Assembly: GCA_049511415.1 (NCBI GenBank)
Contig: JBEKYC010000062.1
Location: forward strand, 1-43,910
Direction: 5' to 3'
Source of the DNA: Bog-159 sp049511415
Lineage (GTDB): Bacteria; Acidobacteriota; Terriglobia; Bryobacterales; Bryobacteraceae
Length of the DNA stretch: 43,910 nucleotides
Part shown: positions 43,715-43,910 of the stretch, piece by piece
How the letters are laid out: every line of letters starts with the position of its first letter
Numbering within the stretch: position 1 is the stretch's first letter
The notes under the pieces: generated by a model
What the model was told of the DNA's origin: nothing
The model's input: only the letters and a program-made list of their open reading frames with translations
Databases searched by the model: none
Made by a program: the position numbers and the translations under genes

Positions 43715-43910
43715 ATGTTCGGTTTCTTCGGGAATCTCGCCTCGGTTGTGGGGCTGGTCGTCAGTGCCTTTGCGGCTTTCTTTGCGAAACGCGCTTCTGC
43801 GGCCGCGCGCGAGGCGCGGGATGCGGCACTGCGACAATCGTTGAGCGAGGATATGAACGACGCTGCCCGATTGGCCGGCGATATAGTCATGTATCTGAGG
43901 ACTGAGAAAC
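43715..43910 (+). CDS. small membrane/coiled-coil protein, partial
   Basis: The frame is open from the ATG at 43715 to the window end, so only the first 65 residues are visible. A single hydrophobic helix (MFGFFGNLASVVGLVVSAFA then AFFAKRAS) is followed by an Ala/Arg-rich amphipathic stretch (AAAREARDAALRQSLSEDMN), probably coiled coil. A CATAAT box at 43695-43700 lies 14 bp upstream. Many bacteria have such anchor-plus-coil proteins; the function is unknown and the end is missing. Confidence 0.6.
   Translation, partial: MFGFFGNLASVVGLVVSAFAAFFAKRASAAAREARDAALRQSLSEDMNDAARLAGDIVMYLRTEK

Overview
The window looks like chromosome from an acidobacterium of the Solibacter/Bryobacter kind. This is an inference from gene content, not from a database match. 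The supporting traits are a high-GC genome, a TonB-dependent receptor with a carboxypeptidase-regulatory N-terminus, a ToxR-type winged helix fused to a PD40 beta-propeller, a VWFA-related secreted protein, an ADOP/MacB-type permease fragment, many TPR proteins and heavy use of ATGA/GTGA stop-start overlaps. I see no rRNA, tRNA, CRISPR array, prophage or intact insertion sequence.

Layout. 1-5.8 kb: the C-terminal end of an ABC permease; an exported triple RidA-fold protein next to a sugar kinase of the KDG-kinase type; a VWFA-related secreted protein bracketed by copies of one intergenic repeat; then an S24 (LexA/UmuD-like) protease without a helix-turn-helix, coupled to mutY. 5.9-7.1 kb: two minus-strand zinc-ribbon proteins, one with ankyrin repeats. 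7.1-13.6 kb: a coupled run of uvrA, a deoxyhypusine-synthase-like protein, a CPBP membrane protease, a short-chain dehydrogenase and kynureninase. 13.7-19.4 kb: a membrane-anchored regulator/propeller protein and a large TonB-dependent receptor, closed by two hairpins.

19.5-25.0 kb (minus): a compact aromatic amino acid operon, trpC-trpF-trpB-trpA-chorismate mutase-aroF-tyrA, with nearly every junction overlapping. It is divergent from an M28 peptidase, with only 27 bp between the start codons and an inverted repeat in that gap. 26.7-27.7 kb: a frameshifted orphan antitoxin-type HTH gene followed by about 670 bp without a convincing gene. 27.7-34.6 kb: a second full-length uvrA, a TPR protein, two small exported proteins of unknown function and a membrane GT2 glycosyltransferase. 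34.65-34.94 kb: a structured intergenic element with several hairpins, a terminator and an antisense 26-codon ORF with a very strong ribosome binding site. 34.9-37.3 kb: an exported protein combining a CXXCH heme motif, a beta-propeller and TPRs.

37.5-43.7 kb: a nucleoside salvage operon comprising pyrimidine-nucleoside phosphorylase, a concentrative nucleoside transporter, purine-nucleoside phosphorylase, cytidine deaminase and an exported TrzA/MtaD-type deaminase. It is interrupted by a two-gene islet of visibly lower GC, carrying a DUF6414-like gene broken by a single-base deletion. The window ends in the start of a small membrane/coiled-coil protein.

The strongest candidates for something undescribed are the structured element near 34.7 kb, the HTH-less S24 protease coupled to mutY, the exported triple-RidA protein lacking the catalytic arginine in all three modules, and the islet inside the nucleoside operon.
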